The notes: generated from the letters alone by a model not told the origin. A stretch of 64,000 nucleotides of DNA from Albifimbria verrucaria (GCA_020081605.1 JAHREC010000062.1:3467758-3531757); one strand, 5' to 3'; shown: positions 35,693-48,209, counted from the stretch's first letter. Numbers and translations are program-made.

Positions 35693-36747
35693 GGCTGCCA
35701 CGTGGATACGGTCGAATGGAAGGTAATTCTCAATCAAAACTTATTATGTGTTGCGTAAGTCTTCTGGGATACCCTAACCCTTAAATACATATTTCTGGAG
35801 AAGTTCATTCTCTCACATTGTACTGTAATTTGCGGTGCAAGCCCCAGAGCGGCATACGCGGTCATCAAGAATGCCTTCCGCCGAGAGGTGTAAGCCAGAA
35901 TATGGGGCCTGCCAGACCGAGACTAACCCAGACACGCCTAGTTCCGGAGCTTTCATTTGTGATCGGCCTGCAACGGCGCCGAAACAGTGTTTTGCACGAA
36001 AGGTTTCTGGCTCTGTCTTCTTGACATACGTCTCGGACGGACGGACGATGAGAATCACCGAGAATCCCTCATGTGGATGCTAGATGATACACAGCCAGTT
36101 TAAAAAGCTTTGATGCAGCAGCCTCAACACGAATACTTGTAACTATAAAGAGAAGCGTAGCCGGCTACTCTATCATTGGCACCCAGCCAAACTAGCTATC
36201 AATATTTTACACTCATAGAGCAAGTTCATTCAGAAGTATATAGGCTATTTCTCCTTTGTTCTGTGCATTCTGTAGCTTTATAGGCTCCAAGGGCCATTCT
36301 AGCCTATTCTTAGATTCTTAGCCTCGACTTATGTCAAGATGGCTAAAGGATCTTGAGGTTTAAAAGCAAACCAGATCAACCATTCTCGGCAGATTTTCGA
36401 CAAAGAGGGCGTTGTTCTCTGCGATTCTCTACTTGCATATAAAAAATAGAGACCTGTCATAGCGGTCACCGTAGCCCACTCTACTATAACTTTCCTATCC
36501 AAGCTGTTTCGTCGTCACATCCTTCTCTCGTAACATATATCACTCTGGAAGTATTTAACCACGGTTTAGCTGGTACGAAAAATTCTTAAACATCTTTTAT
36601 TTCCCACTTCTCGTGCAGATTTGGAAGCTCGGCGTGAACGAACGCTGGTGTACAACATTCGATTAAAACACCCAGATGGTTGGGATAGCGAAGACCGGCA
36701 AGGCGATTACCTCTGAGGTGTTGATTATAGACGTAAAAATTGTGTGG
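35693..36747. other. Spacer between cupin and regulator
   Basis: Contains the cupin promoter and the regulator's 3' end. A direct tandem GGAC-GGAC-GGAC run lies near 36037. No gene supported. Confidence 0.4.
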
Positions 36748-38990
36748 TTAGATGAAATTTCCGAAATCGTAGCTCAGATAATCGGCAGCCTCTGAGCCAT
36801 TGCTTTGAAAATCCGTCTCGAATGTGCCCAAGTCCGTGAAGTTGTGCATTATGGTTCTCCAATTCAACCAATCGGTACTGTAGTTGTTTTCAACGACATC
36901 GTTTGAATCCTCGGTATTCAACTCACTCTCAGAGGCGCTCGCTCTCACATGTATTGTTTCTGCTACCACGTCGTTCTCTTCGCTCCTATTGTTCCACCCT
37001 TGTCGAATAGCTAAAGCCTTCGCCCGCAACCGATCGAGAACAGTGCATTTGGTAGGTGGTTCGAGCCCGGCATCAACTCCTTCTGTCAAGTAAGAATTAT
37101 TCTCCACTGCTCTCCATGCTCTCCCAATATTAGGCCCCTCGGGTTTCAAGCATAGGTGCCACAATACGTAGAGCAGCATATAATACTGAGGGTACGCTCG
37201 CAGACTCCACCTATATGGCCGCAGAAGCTCGTCTGAGGCCAGTTTTATACCAGCCTCCAATATTTCAACTGCTTCGACCAGGTTGTCCTCAGTGGCAAAC
37301 AGTTCTGGTTTCTCGGAACATTTGAGGTTGTGCCACTGCTGACGTGTGACAAGATCCAATTTCCGAATTCTGAAGCGTACGACGAGGAGAACGTAACGCT
37401 GTTGAGGAATTACTGGATTGAAATGCTGTAGAAAACCCTCAGTATATGTTCTGAGCTCTTCGACGACCTGGAAACGAACGGAATCAGGCGTTGGGTTCCA
37501 TTCCCATGATGAGATCATCTGAGTTAAGCGATTCCATGTGCGAGTTATTTGGATATTGATAAGGCCTAACGTGAGTTCACTCCAACCAGGTCGCGGATTC
37601 AGGAGCTCCTTTATCTCAGGGTGGAGGTCGTTTTCGTCTAAATTCAAAGGGTGCTTGACCCCAGTTTGTAAGTTGTAGTTTGTGGGATTGTGTATCCCAT
37701 GATCTTCGGCCGCTCTGCTGTCTCGTGCCAAGAGGTGCCACCATAGCCTTCTCCGTATCTCAGAGTCAAAATGAGAAAGTCTAAGCCTAGTACCATCTCT
37801 GTGCAGACCTATCGATTGCGCAGCTCGTATTGCTAAGCCGTTCAACATCCATAGGCCACGGCTAGAGTTATGCATCCGAAGTGCTGCCTATAGAACATAT
37901 TAGTTTGATTAGAAGCACACGAACCATCAGATAACCTATTGTAAACCTACCAGATATATGGACAAAGCCTGCAAGAGACTGACTGATGGGTGCTGAAGAA
38001 AGTCAGCTTTGGCAAATGCCTGCTCCAATCCAAGTTTGAAACGGCGAAGGCTAGCCATCTTGTCCTCTCCTGTAATCGAATGCACAGAATTTGAGTCCAG
38101 GATTACGGTAGATATAAATAAAACCGCAAATATGACTGCCATAGCCTCAGCCGATGTGCTTTGGGGGTCATCTATCGCACTATAGACAAGCACTTCTGCT
38201 GTTGGTCTATGAAGAATCTTGTTGCAAGGCTCAACATTATCAACATAATTTTTCCAAAGCTCTATTGCACTGCGTTTAGTTGGCAGTAGTTCTGCAAGGT
38301 CTATTCCTAGATTCGGCACAGAGAGGATCCCGATCGGGTTGAACGGCGACTGTAAAGCCTTATGTGGATCACTCGGTGGCGTTGAAAGGGCTGACTGAAT
38401 ATCATGTTCCTAAAAAGTAAACGTAAGCAAATAATCCTCTATTTTTTGTCTATCAATAGAGCGCTCTACCTCTATTATGACCCTAGACACGAGAACCTCA
38501 TCGAAGTACTGACTCGACGAACCCTTCCCGAGAAGAACCTCAACGCCCTTCTCAGTAGGGGCCGGAGTTGGTGCTGTAGACTGCTGAATGACAACGGAGT
38601 ATCGGCTGGTGTCGAGTTCCGGGGGCTAATCAGGGCTGCCCGGACCGGCGGAGACGAGTCCACAATGATGGGGCAGTTCTGCTGCCTTGCCTGAGCAGTG
38701 AGGGTCTTCTCCAGGCTCGAGATACGGCTCGCAACATCCGCCATGGTAGGCTTGCGGGCTCGGCGGCCAATTTGCCCCGGCTCCGGATATAGGCAACGTA
38801 GGCCGCCGCGGACGCAAGGACTGCACGGCTGTTTTTTGTTGCAGCGGATCTTTCGGCGGTGGCAGTGATTACATGACCGTTCAATCTTTCTTCTAACGTG
38901 TTCCGCCCCATTATTGTCAGCATTTCTGTCTGATTCATTTGCCCTTGACGCTTGAAATTGGCTTGGAGACAGAGGCGTGTTGCTGGCCAT
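36748..38990 (-). CDS. Zn2Cys6 transcription factor with fungal regulatory domain
   Basis: Three exons, 38990-38470, 38409-37951 and 37887-36748, give about 706 residues after one base is added near 38587. The N-terminus has a complete binuclear zinc cluster: SCNHCHRRKIRC, then PCSPC and GLRC (C-X2-C-X6-C-X5-C-X2-C-X6-C), followed by a linker and a short coiled-coil-like stretch (VASRISSLEKTLTAQARQQ). The middle domain contains LGLEQAFAKADFL, HNSSRGLWMLNGLAIRAAQS, IGLHRDGTRL and SEIRRRLWWHL, the signature of the fungal-specific regulatory domain (PF04082). The C-terminus is acidic, a probable activation region. Target genes unknown; the neighbouring cupin is a candidate. Confidence 0.9.
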
Positions 38991-39332
38991 CGAGATAGGA
39001 CTGGGTTGTTAGCCAAGATGTAAGTCAAGCTCCGGTGGGTTTATTGCCAGAGAAAACTCCCGGCATATTCTAAGACTAAAGCACTTATCACAAGATGTGT
39101 GACCGAAACCAGAGTAATCAGAATAAGATGTGTTTATTTCCGGCTCAAGGTAGAAGTTGACAACGGACTTGATACCAGTCGCCGGAGACCCTTCGGACCC
39201 GGAATCAATGTAACCACCGAGGCCGAGACCGAGCCGAGCGAACCGGCCCACATGGCACCGTTCACTATTTGCCTGTCTAATTCAATAAACTAGCTAAGTT
39301 TTTACAGTGAGATGACAAAAGCTTCGCCTACC
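38991..39332. other. Promoter region of the regulator
   Basis: Upstream of the Zn2Cys6 gene and bounded on the right by the first 147-bp repeat. Contains CGGAGACC and ACCGAGGCCGAGACCGAG near 39180-39236. CGG/CCG half-sites of the kind Zn2Cys6 proteins bind occur, but too few to call. Confidence 0.3.
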
Positions 39333-39479
39333 TCGCGATTTCTATTCATATAGAGGGTTTTAATCATAAGAGGCTTTCAGAGATATTTACTAACTTTCTA
39401 ATTTATTACGGTATTCTTACAAATTTATTGTGTTTTTAATTGTTTATTGCTAGATATTTGGTTAATTATTTGTCGAGAT
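39333..39479. repeat. 147-bp dispersed repeat, copy A
   Basis: Starts TCGCGATTTCTATTCATATA and ends TTATTTGTCGAGAT. It matches copy B (43513-43659) at 141 of 147 positions with no gaps. AT-rich, no terminal inverted repeats seen. May be part of a mobile element or solo terminal repeat. Confidence 0.9.
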
Positions 39480-39998
39480 TGTATTATTGTTTTCAAATTT
39501 GTTGATTGTACTTACATGGGTCGAATATTTCTCATGGGCTGCTTGGCTAGTTTTCAAACTCTTTACCGTTCTAGCTAAATATACTTTGATATGACTGTCT
39601 TAGAATATTGTTTTATGGACCACGTATCGAATGGTGCATGCGGTTGCAGGAGATCAGATTTATATCAGTCATTCTTGTTGGAGGTCACACACAGTTCTTA
39701 AATATACAGAGAATTAGCTGCGGCAGGTCTCAAGTCCCTCTTGCTTAGATGTGTTAACTAAGACGTTATGGGGCGGCTACCTACGTGGTGCCTGGTGGCA
39801 GTCAAGAGATATAGCAGAAAGCGGTACCATAAGAGAACCCATCAACGATTTCTCAGTTGTACCCAAATCTAATTCTAACGCTCTGCTGTGAAGATTTAGG
39901 CCACATTCCTCCCTGCCGCGGCAGACGAGTGGAAACGAACCGATCCAGTGTTGAGCGCACTGCCAGCCACGATGACCTCAAAGTGATGTATATGAAGA
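39480..39998. other. AT-rich spacer 3' of NACHT gene 2
   Basis: No coding signal. A stretch near 39553-39600 (TTTCAAACTCTTTACC, later CTTTGATAT) weakly echoes sequence before copy B at 43427-43495, so the repeated element may originally have been longer. Confidence 0.3.
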
Positions 39999-42912
39999 CT
40001 ACCGCTGACTCAGGAGTTGCAAAACAAGATACGCTAACACGGCCACAGCCAAAGCACCATACGGTAACATGATCAGTGTAACCCTTGGCCAATTTAACCT
40101 ATCCACCTGTGGAATGTCCTTGTTTTGTTGGTCATTTTCTTTGTATAGGTCTGAGAGCTGTTTTACCTGAGCAGTTGAGAACACTTCAGCAATAATACTC
40201 ATAGAATCTACCGATTTCACTCTTTTTCGTCCGGCGCGTATGTACTGGTCAAGTTTTTGGTCTCGATATCCACAAACCGAGGAGCACCACTTGCAATTAA
40301 CAACCTGCATAGTTCAAAAGCATTTTTAAGGCGAGTAGGTTCCTTGAGCGTCACTAGAAATCGAGACCATGGATCATAATACTCCGGTGATTTGATGGCA
40401 GCCTTGCTATCATTGTGGGTGAGCAACAGTTGAACCATGTTGATGTCCGCCTCGCTAGTGTACTCGCAGTTGATGCCGTCAGATAGGTGAAGTATAATGG
40501 CCGGTTTTAACGCCGATATCAGACACCTTGTGATGCTAATACGTTTTGACTGGCTGTCAGTCGCGGAGAGGAAGTCAAACCACATGAAACCGAGGCGCGG
40601 AGCTATCGTCGGCAACCGTTCATGAATAAGGTCCTCCGAACGGGTAGGATTATGAGTGCTGAGGATGGCTGCCCAGTTCATGCCATCTACTGACAGGTTC
40701 AGCTCATCTAGTATACTTATCTGCTCGCCCAGAAAACTGCCTTTGAGGTTTCGGGCGAGATAAAGAACCCAGATGATCCACTTCGAAAGCTGTGTGTCGT
40801 ATCGCCTTGGATCATGTAATAGTCGCCGACGAATCAAAGCCATGAATGCTTTTGCCAGAAATAGCTCAGAATTGAAGCCACCAGGAAGCCGTGCATCAAT
40901 CACAGCTGATATTTCTGATAGAGAAAGGAAATCTGCTACTGTTCGATGCAGGAGTATGATCATTCCATTTGGTTTAGGTTCGTCATGAGAATCATTGATG
41001 CAGATAAAATCCTTGCACTGAGCTTCCAAGCTCGCTCCCTTCCTGACAATGTTGTTGTGCTTTCCACTGTTTGCTGCAAAAGCGTTCGCTGCATTCATAG
41101 CAAGTTTCTTCGCTTCTGGAGGCATGGGTTCTCCCTTTGCCGGGGCAAATGCTACCTCGCGGGTCGGGCTGGAAGATTCCTCATCTGCTGCCCAAAATAC
41201 GCTGACAGGTAGCGGGGTCCTCATCACCGTTAGAGTCTTCAGTAGAATAGCTGTCTGTTCCCAATACACGGGTTCAATTCGGTGCAGCATGACCCTGAAG
41301 AAGTCTTCCAAGTCACTTGGTAGTTCATCCAGTCGTCGTCGCAGCTCCTCTACCGTATCAGAGTTAGAGAGCCCTCTTAGAACTGATCGTAAAACAAGAA
41401 AGACCCAGAGAAACACGCCTTGTGCGTGTTCTGTAAGGTACGCTTTAAGATCTGATGCCGCTTGAGGCTCACACGATTCAAGGTGTCGGAATGGCTCGCT
41501 CATGCGCAAGTTGTCTTCCACGTAGATTTCTATGTCCCCACGTGTAAGTTCGTGAATACTCAAGGAGGGATACATCCGAAAAGACTCGTGAAAAATACTC
41601 CACGGTCGGCTGGAGGCGCATATCTTGATTTGGTCCGATCCCAACAAGCGCTGCAATACATGAATGATGACAGTAGAATCCTCATCGTCGGCATCAAACT
41701 CATCAAGTGCGTCCACAAAGACACAAATCTTGACTGGGAGATCCTGCACTGAGGCTAAATTATCTAGGCATCCTAATAGTTCTTCAGTGTCCCATGGCTG
41801 TAATATTCGCCAACTCTGTGCATTCCAACGATCTGGACAGATGGTTTCTGCGAGCTGTGGAACCTCGACTAGAATGTTGAAGAGCAAGGAGCGTGCAAAC
41901 CCGTGCAGATTTTTCTGAATCAACGTTCCAGGATTCCAGAAAAAGTAACTGGGCAGGAGTACGGGCTTTCCTGCGGACCACTTCTGCAGAGCTAGCCGTG
42001 TTTCGGGGTTCCTCAGGACGAATTTCATAAAGGTCGATTTGCCAGATCCAGGCTTGCCGGAAATCCAGTATATCCCACTACCGGACCGCAGCCAATTAGG
42101 AAGCGAAGTAGTATCATTTTCGAATGCCCAGGCGAAAGTGCGATCATAAGCCATACGAGTATACTGCTCACGCTGTCGCATCTCTTCAAAATGAAGTGTC
42201 TGCAGTATCGTCCGGATCCGGTCCGTTTTCCTAGCCTCTGCAACGTAGGCCTTGACAAGCTCAGTTAACTGATGGAACGACTCGTTGTCAACGGTGTGTT
42301 GAGCGTCGGTATCAATCATTCGCCGTAGATCTTTAGAGATGTCGTCAAGCTTCTTGTCTATAGACGTGTTCCAATTGCTGGACTGGGAAGTTAAGTTGTC
42401 CAACTTAGATGCAACTTCTTTGTCTCGCGCCCTGAGATCCAACAACCCAAACTTAGTGCAACTCTTGAGAGTTTGTGACGGCAAACATACCGAACTAATG
42501 ATTCAAGACGGAAGGAGATCTGATTTCTTAGTTGAATCATGCGCTTGTAGAGATCATCGATCTTTTTCTTCCTCGTATATGCTATTGTAGATTGCCAAAT
42601 TCTCTCCAGTCGATTTAATTCACCGCTAGTGAACATGGCTCGCTTGATCTCATGCTCTAGCTCCCCAGCCAACGCAATGCAATCAGCTAGGATTCGCTGG
42701 AGGTTTTTGTCATTCGTCGCAGACACATCGTTAAGGATCATTTCTGATTGTGACTTGACGCCCTGAGCAACCAATAAGAACTCATTGGTTTCTCTGAGTA
42801 AGCCATCCTTTGATTCATAGGTGTGAATAATTATTGACGCTGCTTTTATCGCAATCTCAATAAACTGGGCTACGTTCGCAGCAACACCAAGAGCAGCGAG
42901 GGCCTCTGCCAT
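39999..42912 (-). CDS. NACHT STAND protein with SesA/HeLo-like N-terminus
   Basis: NLR-like signalling ATPase. N-terminal helical domain (MAEALAALGVAANVAQFIEI, residues 1-140) has the look of fungal prion-amyloid or HeLo/SesA-type effector domains. NACHT follows, with Walker A GKPGSGKST (about 286-294) and Walker B CVFVDALDEFD (about 396-407), SSRPW (sensor) and GVFLWVFLVLRSVLRGL of the winged-helix region. The remaining C-terminus has no recognised repeats. Two frame breaks need one base each: A3 42483-42485 and T5 40223-40227. With the second restored, the protein runs past DEKE to a predicted membrane helix (MLPYGALAVAVLAYLVLQLL) and ends at 39999, total about 971 residues. Without it the stop is at 40217. 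No intron. Bracketed by the 147-bp repeats. Confidence 0.85.
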
Positions 42913-43512
42913 CTTGCTTCTAAAGTCGGAATGACAATAGGCACTCCAACGTGAAGAGATGCCGAAAGTAATGAAAAGATGAATTGAAAACCCACTGCAA
43001 CCAAGAGAAAGACTTCATCTCATTGTTCTGTCATCGGTGCATTGGTGCTCTGCTCGGTCAAGGTGAAGATGATAGCAAGTCGGAGAGCTGGTTGGGCTGC
43101 CTAGAGAGCAACACCTTGAACCCCGCTGCTTAATTGCACGTGATAATTGTAAGGCAGCCGAAGGTCCAGCCTCAGCTTGCAAGTACATCGATATCATGTA
43201 CTGCTTGCATCACACCTATCAGAGGGTACCAATCGCGGTGTTCGTGGTAGGAAACACGCTTTGGGAGCCTGATTGGTTTTGCTTACCCTGTACCGGCCTC
43301 TATAATAAATACATGTAAACACATGACTTACGGTAAAAGAGATATAGATAATAAGGAGTTTTATTAATGAGAAAGAAATTAATATGCGTATTCGTGCAAA
43401 GAATTGAAACGTAATTCGCGGGCTTCCAAACTCTTTCCTGCGTACCTCTTAACAATAACATTCTATTCAAGTTTCACTGATAATCTTTGATATAACGCCG
43501 ATCCTAGCCGCG
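42913..43512. other. Promoter of NACHT gene 2
   Basis: No coding signal. Bounded on the right by repeat copy B. Confidence 0.35.
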
Positions 43513-43659
43513 TCGCGATTTCTATTCATATAGAGGGTTTTAATCATAAAAGGCTTTCAGAAGTATTTACTAATTTTCTAATTTATTACGGTATTCTTAT
43601 AAATTTATTGTATTTTTAATTGTTTATTGCTAGATATTTGGTTAATTATTTGTCGAGAT
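43513..43659. repeat. 147-bp dispersed repeat, copy B
   Basis: Same orientation as copy A, 4,180 bp apart, six differences, all transitions. Sequence immediately outside differs from copy A on both sides (TCTGCGCCAG follows here), so the boundaries are sharp. Confidence 0.9.
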
Positions 43660-44425
43660 ATCTGCGCCAGATATTCGTAATTTCTGCCCTCGCACTTTAG
43701 GTTAACCATTCCGTACGAATGCCAGAGCTCCCCGTCCTTGCTGCCAATGAACCACATACGGACGCAAGGATGAGAAAAGGCGAGAATTGCAAATGATTTG
43801 TGTGATAATTGCAAGTACCTATATGTTCTTGACGCTGTAGTCAATTATACTAGATAAATAGTAAAATACGCGGGTTCCATCATAGACTTGACGATGTCGA
43901 ATAGGATTTAATTATGGTGATACGCTGGTAGGTTTTCATTCAGTCACATTCTTTTTCCTGTTTCATGCTTGGAAGTTGTCAGACACTTTGAACCAGTTCA
44001 AACCGCAACGGCCTACGCTGAATTTGAATAAAACCATGACATCGCCTTTTTATGTAGCCATGATCAATCATACAAGTTGTCCAAAAGACTATGACAAGTT
44101 GCACACGATGGTGTAGGCGAACCAAGCATCGAGGCACTCATTGATCAGATGGGCTCATACCCTGAGCCTTGGCCGGTGCTAGCAGGCATCTTGAACACAC
44201 AGCTACTTGACAAACGGCCAAGTGCATATTCTACGAGTGTCACTGATTCTCTTACTGGACTGTTCCGGTCCACGTGGACAAACAACCGATCAGTTGAATC
44301 GTTGAATCTTTTCAATCACAGCTAGCAAAACCTTGTGCCCAAATGTGTCTGATATCCTGGGATCATTGACCTTCTAATCTGGCTCTATTACAGCCTTTTA
44401 GTTGAGTTGCCGACTCTAACCTTGT
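43660..44425. other. Spacer with a coding-like remnant
   Basis: Plus strand 44106-44320 reads protein-like for about 70 codons (EPSIEALIDQMG, EPWPVLAGILNTQLLDKRPS) to a TAG, without start or recognised family. Minus strand 43660-43840 has a similar short stretch (YRYLQLSHKSFAILAF). Either could be a fragment of a lost gene. Nothing functional supported. Confidence 0.25.
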
Positions 44426-47400
44426 CTAATCCTCTTCAGAGTCTTCCTCGCTTCCCTCAGATCCGTCTGAGTAGTCCTCCTCGTCTTCTTCTTCCTCTTC
44501 ATCCTCGTCGTCGTCACCGGCCTTGAGGCCAAAGTCGTCGTGGAAGTCGCTGAGCTCCTTGACGGCCGTCTTGTAACCCATCTCCGTGAAGGATTTCTCC
44601 ATGCCCTGTGAGAGTGTTAGTTGTTTTGTTTCTGTAATCTTCCATAAGCCAAATCGGGAAGGGCATTTCTCACCTCAGACATCAATTTTCCGCATGTAAC
44701 TACGATGTTGCTCGTTCCTGGAGCAAACACGGGCATGATAATCTCCTCATAATCCTCTTCATTTCCTCCGGGTCGACGTTCCTGACGGTCGCCATCATCT
44801 GCTTCGGCCAGTCCTTGGGCAGATCCCTGATGACCTGCACAACAAAGTTCTGTTGCGCCGCACTTGGCATCGTAGCCTGCTCCTCGGCAAACATCAGAAT
44901 AATCTGGCTGATGGTACCCTCGAGCAAGTGCTTATCGATCTCAATCTCGCCCTCAGCAACCTTGCGGATGATCTCTCGTGAGGCATTAATGGCCTTGGAA
45001 GCATCTGGAGAGCGGTAGACACGGTACGACAGTGCACCAGACTCGAGATCTCGTGAGAAGTACGAGCCATAAGCGTATCCAGCTCCACGAACAGCGTTCC
45101 ACAGAGGTCCCTCGGGAGACTCAAGGTAACCGATGGCGGTCATAAGTACAGGGAACGCCTTGTCCCGGAGGTCTGTGATTCCCTTGGCTGTGCTGACGGA
45201 GTAAGAACTGTCCAGAGTGGTCATGGGAACGATTGTCACGCCGACCTTTCCGGGGCTCTCTCCTCCTCGTTGAGCAGGCTTGATGGCTTGGTAATCTTGA
45301 TAAGCTCATCCGTCTTGGTCAACTGCTGTGTCAGCGGCTTCCATGTCACCACTGGATCCGGCAAAGTAGACAACTTGGCCGCAACAAGCAGACGCATGTT
45401 CTCAAACTTGAACAGAGAGTTTCGGACCTCGTTGAACCAACCCACCACCTTCTCCGGCTCGCGCTCAAGCAGCTTCTTGAGACGCTTTAGGTACACGGCT
45501 CGAACAAGAACCCGCTTAGCATAAGTCAAACAAGAGTTCTTCAAATGGATGGCGTTGTCGATTTCACCGGCCATCGCACGTCCATCACGTTTGCCTTCAG
45601 GAATGTCTGCCATGGCCTTGGAGACAGCAGCCTTAAGTCGCTGGGGGTCAAAAACAGAGTCAAACATCATTGTTCGGATCCAGTTCACCGCAGCAGCATA
45701 CTTCTCAGGCTCGACCTGGAACTGAATCATGATGCCGTCTGGATCTCCAAGAGCGCGGGCTCCACTAAGGCCGTAGCTAATGGTGTCCTTCTCCAGCTCC
45801 ATGACAACCTGCTCAAAGTTGATGAGGTTGCCGTCCCGCATGATGTGGGTGTTGAAGAAGTTGTCGCTAAAGATGGGCATCAAAGGCTTCAGGTCCTTGG
45901 GAACCCCGGATGTTCCCAAATGAATTGTGATGTGCACAAAGTTTGAGGGAATATCTTCGAATTGGAAGAAAGGCTCGATATCTGTCTTGGGTACTGAGTC
46001 GATAAACTTTTGGGCCTTGCCTGCAGGGACGCCGGCCTTGCGGCCTTGACCGGTACGAGCAGTGTCAGACTCAATGAAGTGAATAGACTCAGTTCCAGGA
46101 ACCTTCCAGCGCTCAATGAGCTCTTCAGGAATGGGCTCATCGTTCTTGAGCTTGGCGGCCTTCAGACGTTCACCCAGCTTTGCCAAGCCCTCAGGGCCAA
46201 GCTCTTCCTTGCGTTTGGCAATACGAGCCTCCTCAGCGGCCTTGAGATCTGTGGCCATTTGGAGAGAGGGCTTTCCGAGGACAGAAACATGGTGAGCATC
46301 GGCCATCCACTTGCTCAGGAATGCTCGCCACTCCTCGTCCGTCCACTTCTCTAGGACATCATATTCGCCCAAGTTCTCAAGCTCACGGAGAGATGATCCA
46401 TCACGCTTTCCGAAAAGGAAGTCTGAGATGATGTTTGTGGCATAAAAGGACTCGGAGGATTCGGCATGGAACTTAACTTGGCGTTTCTCTCGGCGGATGC
46501 ACTCTCGCATGTATTCCATGTCAATAGGCTTGGATGCAACTTCTTTCAAAAGCTCAATGAGTCTCTTCTCCACGAACTCGAGCTTTTCGGTGGCGACACC
46601 AGTAGGCTGCAGCCAAATCACCGAGTTTGGTCGTGAGTCCCACCAGTACGAGACAGAGCTAGCGAGCTCTTCCTTCTCGACCATGATATTCTCCAAAATC
46701 GATACCGAAGAGCCACACAGGTACGTCAGCAAGATGTTGAGAGCAGAGCTGGCGATGAGGTCGGTGCAGTTGGGTCCAAAGAAACCAACGAGAATCTCGC
46801 CCACGGATTCGTCTTCTTCGGGAAATTCAGCCGTGGTGAGAGTAGTCTCCTTAAGGGGAGGAGGCTGGGCCGAGTCAAGCCAAGGCCTATTTGATTTAGT
46901 AAGTGCAGAATCAAAGCTGGTCGGTATACATACCTCTTGAAAGGGGAGTCGAGTGAGGGGATGTCGTCCTTGATGCTCTCCTCAAACTCTTCGAGGATCT
47001 GAAGCATGTTGTTCTCGTCAACCTCACCAACGATGACCAAACACAAGTTGCGAGGCTGGTACATGTCGCGGTGGAATTCTCTGATGCGTTCTGGGGTCAA
47101 GACGCGCAATGCCTCGGTCATACCGCCAGTTTCATAGCGGAATCCCACGTCGGCGGGGTAGAGAAGACGACGGGCCTTGAGGTCCATGATTTCTGCGCTG
47201 CGAAACTGGACAGCCTGCATCTCCGAGTACACAACGCCGGCGTCATTTCCTCGCCGTCAACGTGCCACACCTCGGTAATGATGGCCTCATCGGTGATGGT
47301 GGGGAGGAGAATGTGCTCCAGGTAGACGGGAAGGATCTGCGCGAAACCATCCCAACCAGCCGTCTCCAGAGTATAAGCAGTGTGGTCGGTGGCAGTCCAG

Positions 47401-47690
47401 GCATTGGTTCCGGAGTAGGCACGGGAAGACAATTTGTCCAGCAGGCCCTTGTAACGGTAGTTCTTGGAGCCCATGAAGATCAGGTGCTCCAGGGTATGCG
47501 GGGCACCGGAGTCATCGAGGATCTCAGTGGCCAGAGTGAAGTAGCCATTGATCTTGGGACCCTGGCGGTTGGCCACGATGACCTGCATGCCACTGCGGTC
47601 AGAGATGTACTGGGTGACGTTGCATGGCGCGTAGTCGGTGGTGAAGCTCTGGAGCTTCCGGAACGACGACTTGGGGGCCTGAGAAGGCAT
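44426..47690 (-). CDS. M16 family zinc metalloprotease
   Basis: Pitrilysin/insulinase-type peptidase, closest in layout to the fungal M16C group related to yeast YOL098C. Three exons, 47690-46934, 46886-44674 and 44605-44426, give about 1,050 residues. The inverted zinc motif HTLEH stands in GAPHTLEHLIFMGS near residue 70, with the downstream zinc glutamate expected in the WHVDGEGNDAGV..EMQA region. MYQPRNLCLVIVGEVD and the second-half domains (FFGPNCTDLIASSALNILL, LSGARALGDPDG) follow. The tail is acidic (EDEEEEEDEEDYSDGSEGS). Frame breaks at C2 47249-47250, G4 45252-45255 and C2 44745-44746 each need one base. Conserved in most fungi and single-copy, so the breaks are most easily read as sequence errors. 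Confidence 0.92.
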
Positions 47691-48081
47691 GTCGCTCGAG
47701 GTTAGAGGCAAGATGCCTTGGAAAAGCCTATGAGAAGAGGTGTTAGAATGATGAGGACGGGTGGTTTATATAATCGTGGCACGGGCATAGAAAGGTCGGT
47801 GAATGAATTTTTTCTTTCTTTTTTTTCACTGTGCAGCTTGTGATGTTTTGTAAGCCAGCAACGGTTGTGTGCATTATGAGGTAGGTTTCAAGGATAAGGT
47901 AACATTGAGCAATCCCGGCGATGATGAGAAGCTGCAAAGAACCCAGGACCATCCCCATGACAAATCTCTTTGGGCACCGTCATGTTTTGGCTCTTTGGCT
48001 AAGCGTGACGAGTTGGTCCGCAGCGAGGGCATCACCAATATGTCTGTGGCGATGACTGAAAATATTGAGACTGCGACTCAC

Positions 48082-48209
48082 TGGAGGCAGGTCTGGTACC
48101 AGTCGCCATTCCAGCCAACGGCCTCACGAAGAGGCGAGGCAAAGAGCACGAGGACGCTCGCAATGGCCACGACGACAGCCAGGCGGTATGAAGGTTTCTC
48201 CTTGGCCAT
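48082..48209 (-). CDS. Possible signal-anchor exon
   Basis: ATG at 48209 opens 42 codons: a basic start (MAKEKPSYR), a hydrophobic helix (LAVVVAIASVLVLFA), then PLREAVGWNGDWYQTCL, ending at a good GTGAGT donor (48081). It could be a small separate gene. Alternatively, splicing to an acceptor at 47728-47730 would join it in frame to the M16 protein, giving that enzyme a signal anchor. The 354-nt intron required would be long for this genome. Not verified. Confidence 0.3.

Noticed and set aside
37050..37075. GGTTCGAGCCC, like a tRNA T-loop
   Set aside because: Lies inside the coding sequence of the Zn2Cys6 regulator and no acceptor or anticodon stem surrounds it.
39333..43659. Long-terminal-repeat retrotransposon bounded by the 147-bp repeats
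   Set aside because: The interior is a NACHT gene with no reverse transcriptase, integrase or primer-binding site, and the repeats do not show TG..CA ends.
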